A stretch of DNA of 64,000 nucleotides from Cohnella pontilimi (GTDB taxonomy: Bacteria > Bacillota > Bacilli > Paenibacillales > Paenibacillaceae). Position 1 is the first letter of the stretch. Each line of letters begins with the position of its first letter. Positions 62,393-64,000 of this stretch are shown here, piece after piece. The stretch lies in the NCBI RefSeq assembly GCF_005049045.1, contig NZ_SUPK01000004.1:248001-312000 (forward strand). Direction: 5' to 3'. Made by a program: the position numbers and the translations under genes. Under the pieces are notes generated by a model. That model did no database searches and was not told the origin of the DNA. It saw only the letters and a program-made list of their open reading frames with translations.

Positions 62393-63444
62393 GGGAGCTC
62401 TGCACCCTCGAACGTCACGATCCGGCTGCCGGCTTTCACAGTGCCGAGTACGTACGCCTGCTCGCCGAGCGACCTTGCGTTCTCGACCGCCTTCTCCGCT
62501 TGGTCGGCCGGAACGATGAGCACCATGCCGATCCCCATGTTGAAGGTCGTGTACATATCGCGGTCCGTAATATTCCCCTCACGCTGCATGAGGTTGAAGA
62601 TCGGGAGCACAGGCCATGCTCCCCGCTTGATATCCACATTCACGTGATCCGGGAGCATGCGCGGGATGTTTTCGATAAAACCGCCGCCGGTAATGTGCGC
62701 CATGCCTTTGACTTCCACCGATTCCAGCAGCTTCAGCACCGGTTTCACATAAATCCGCGTCGGCTCTAGCAGCGTCTCGCCGAGTGTCCGGCCTTCGAGC
62801 TCCGGCAGTTTGTCCGAAAGCAAATAGCCCTTCTGGTCGAGCAGGAGACGCCGGACGAGGGAAAAACCGTTGGAGTGTACGCCGCTCGAAGCGAGGCCGA
62901 TCACCGCATCGCCCGGCACGATCGCCGTACCGTCGATGATTTTCGGCTTGTCCACGATGCCGACCGTAAAGCCGGCGATATCGTACTCGCCGTCCTGGTA
63001 CATGCCCGGCATCTCCGCCGTCTCGCCGCCGATGAGCGCGCAGCCCGCTTGTTCACAGCCGTCCGCGACACCTTTGACGATGGCCTCGATTTTTCCGGGA
63101 ACCAGCTTGCCGCAAGCCAAATAGTCGAGGAAAAACAGCGGCTCCGATCCCGTTACCACCACATCGTTCACACACATGGCGACGGCGTCGATGCCGATCG
63201 TGTCGTGCTTGTCCATGGCAAACGCCAGCTTCAGCTTCGTGCCGACACCGTCGGTTCCGGACACGAGCACGGGCTGTTCATACTTATTTTTGTCGAGCCC
63301 GAAAAGCCCGCCGAACCCGCCGAGCCCGGTTAACACTTCGGGACGGAACGTTTTTTGCACATGCTTCTTCATCCGTTCCACGGCTTCGTTGCCCGCGGCG
63401 ATGTCTACGCCGGCTTGCTTGTATGCTTCGGACACTCCGTTCAC
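62389..63444 (-). CDS. purM: phosphoribosylformylglycinamidine cyclo-ligase
   Basis: 351-residue AIR synthetase with [19 protein letters not shown] at the N-terminus, [35 protein letters not shown] and the C-terminal ATP-binding [14 protein letters not shown]. It lies 21 bp after purF. Confidence 0.97.
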   Translation of the reverse strand: MNGVSEAYKQAGVDIAAGNEAVERMKKHVQKTFRPEVLTGLGGFGGLFGLDKNKYEQPVLVSGTDGVGTKLKLAFAMDKHDTIGIDAVAMCVNDVVVTGSEPLFFLDYLACGKLVPGKIEAIVKGVADGCEQAGCALIGGETAEMPGMYQDGEYDIAGFTVGIVDKPKIIDGTAIVPGDAVIGLASSGVHSNGFSLVRRLLLDQKGYLLSDKLPELEGRTLGETLLEPTRIYVKPVLKLLESVEVKGMAHITGGGFIENIPRMLPDHVNVDIKRGAWPVLPIFNLMQREGNITDRDMYTTFNMGIGMVLIVPADQAEKAVENARSLGEQAYVLGTVKAGSRIVTFEGAELP

Positions 63445-63465
63445 TCCTTATAGGCGGTGTTTAAG

Positions 63466-64000
63466 TCAGTCGCAGCCGCAGCCGATTTTGGCATCTTCGA
63501 AATCAACCTGCGTCGGATAATCGTTGTCGAAGCAGCCAAGACATAAACCGCGGTTCAGCGCGTCTTCGTGGCCGCCGATTGATTCGATCAAGCCCGGCTT
63601 GCTCAGAAAATAAAGCGAATCGGCGTTGATCGCCTCGCGGATTTCCTCGATCGTTTTGCTGGACGCAATGAGATCGCGACGGTCGGGCGTGTCGATGCCG
63701 TAAAAGCAAGGGTTGGCGAATGGCGGAGAGGTAATCCGCACATGCACCTCCAGCGCGCCCGCTTCCCGCAGTAAATTGACGATGCGCCGGCTCGTCGTGC
63801 CCCGCACGATCGAATCGTCGATCATGACCACACGTTTGCCCTCCACTACTTTGCGGACGGCCGAAAGCTTCATTTTCACGCCTTTTTCACGAAGCTCCTG
63901 GGATGGTTGGATGAACGTGCGGCCGGTATATTTATTTTTGATAAGTCCGAGTTCATAAGAGATACCGGTCTGCTCCGCATAACCGATGGCCGCCGAAATG
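63466..64000 (-). CDS. purF: amidophosphoribosyltransferase, C-terminal part (cut by window edge)
   Basis: About 178 C-terminal residues of PurF are present. The PRPP-binding loop VMIDDSIVRGTTSRRIV and the family segment GYAEQTGISYELGLIKNKYI are visible, and the protein ends in a Cys-rich DAKIGCGCD. The N-terminal glutaminase domain lies beyond position 64000. It is the upstream neighbour of purM. Confidence 0.96.
   Translation of the reverse strand, partial: ISAAIGYAEQTGISYELGLIKNKYTGRTFIQPSQELREKGVKMKLSAVRKVVEGKRVVMIDDSIVRGTTSRRIVNLLREAGALEVHVRITSPPFANPCFYGIDTPDRRDLIASSKTIEEIREAINADSLYFLSKPGLIESIGGHEDALNRGLCLGCFDNDYPTQVDFEDAKIGCGCD

Noticed and set aside
1-64000. CRISPR array, rRNA, intact transposase or prophage
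   Set aside because: No regularly spaced direct repeats, rRNA-like sequence, DDE/HUH transposase or phage structural gene was recognised in reading the window.

Overview
The window looks like a chromosomal segment of a Gram-positive, endospore-forming Bacillota, most likely Paenibacillaceae (Paenibacillus/Cohnella-like). The reasons are the YesM/YesN-type sugar two-component system beside LplB/LplC-type permeases, SwrC- and MMPL-type pumps, lipobox lipoproteins, strong AGGAGG-type ribosome sites, CcpA-type cre sites, and a purF-M-N-H-D ... yerB ... yerC ... dgkB-rlmD order like that of Bacillus subtilis. Most genes lie on the minus strand. No rRNA, tRNA, CRISPR array or intact insertion sequence was seen.

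Layout. 0-8.4 kb holds envelope functions: a VanY-type carboxypeptidase with an OmpR/HK pair, and an MMPL exporter plus DUF6220 protein facing a second OmpR/HK pair. 8.5-20.3 kb is a plant-polysaccharide locus: GH2 and GH51 enzymes, two permeases, a lipoprotein binding protein, a YesN/YesM pair and an AraC regulator. Cre-like sites lie before the binding protein and before the YesM-like kinase. 20.3-34 kb is an AT-richer accessory patchwork: a DrrAB-type exporter, an FtsX-type exporter with its TetR regulator, OsmC, DsrE and CaiB/BaiF genes. Between them are gene debris (a 102-bp copy of an ABC gene, a truncated oxidoreductase, a RibD-C fragment, a possible recombinase tail, a possible receiver fragment) and short dispersed repeats.

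34-40 kb is a four-gene minus-strand cluster: an RND pump, an OmpR regulator, a histidine kinase and a small membrane protein with two H-X13-H helices, a possible bis-haem protein translationally coupled to the kinase. This is the best candidate here for an undescribed sensing/efflux system. 40-45 kb has a squalene-cyclase-like orphan, a frameshifted PucR regulator, a PotD-like binding protein and a PuuB-like oxidase.

45-64 kb is the conserved backbone: rlmD, dgkB, cbiX, yerC, a Gly-rich protein, a DUF1861 beta-propeller, Pit phosphate uptake with its DUF47 partner, a DUF3048 lipoprotein, a multicopper oxidase, a PhoX-like phosphatase, an esterase-like hydrolase and purD-H-N-M-F (purF runs off the right edge). 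All functions are inferred from the sequence and general family knowledge; no database search was run.
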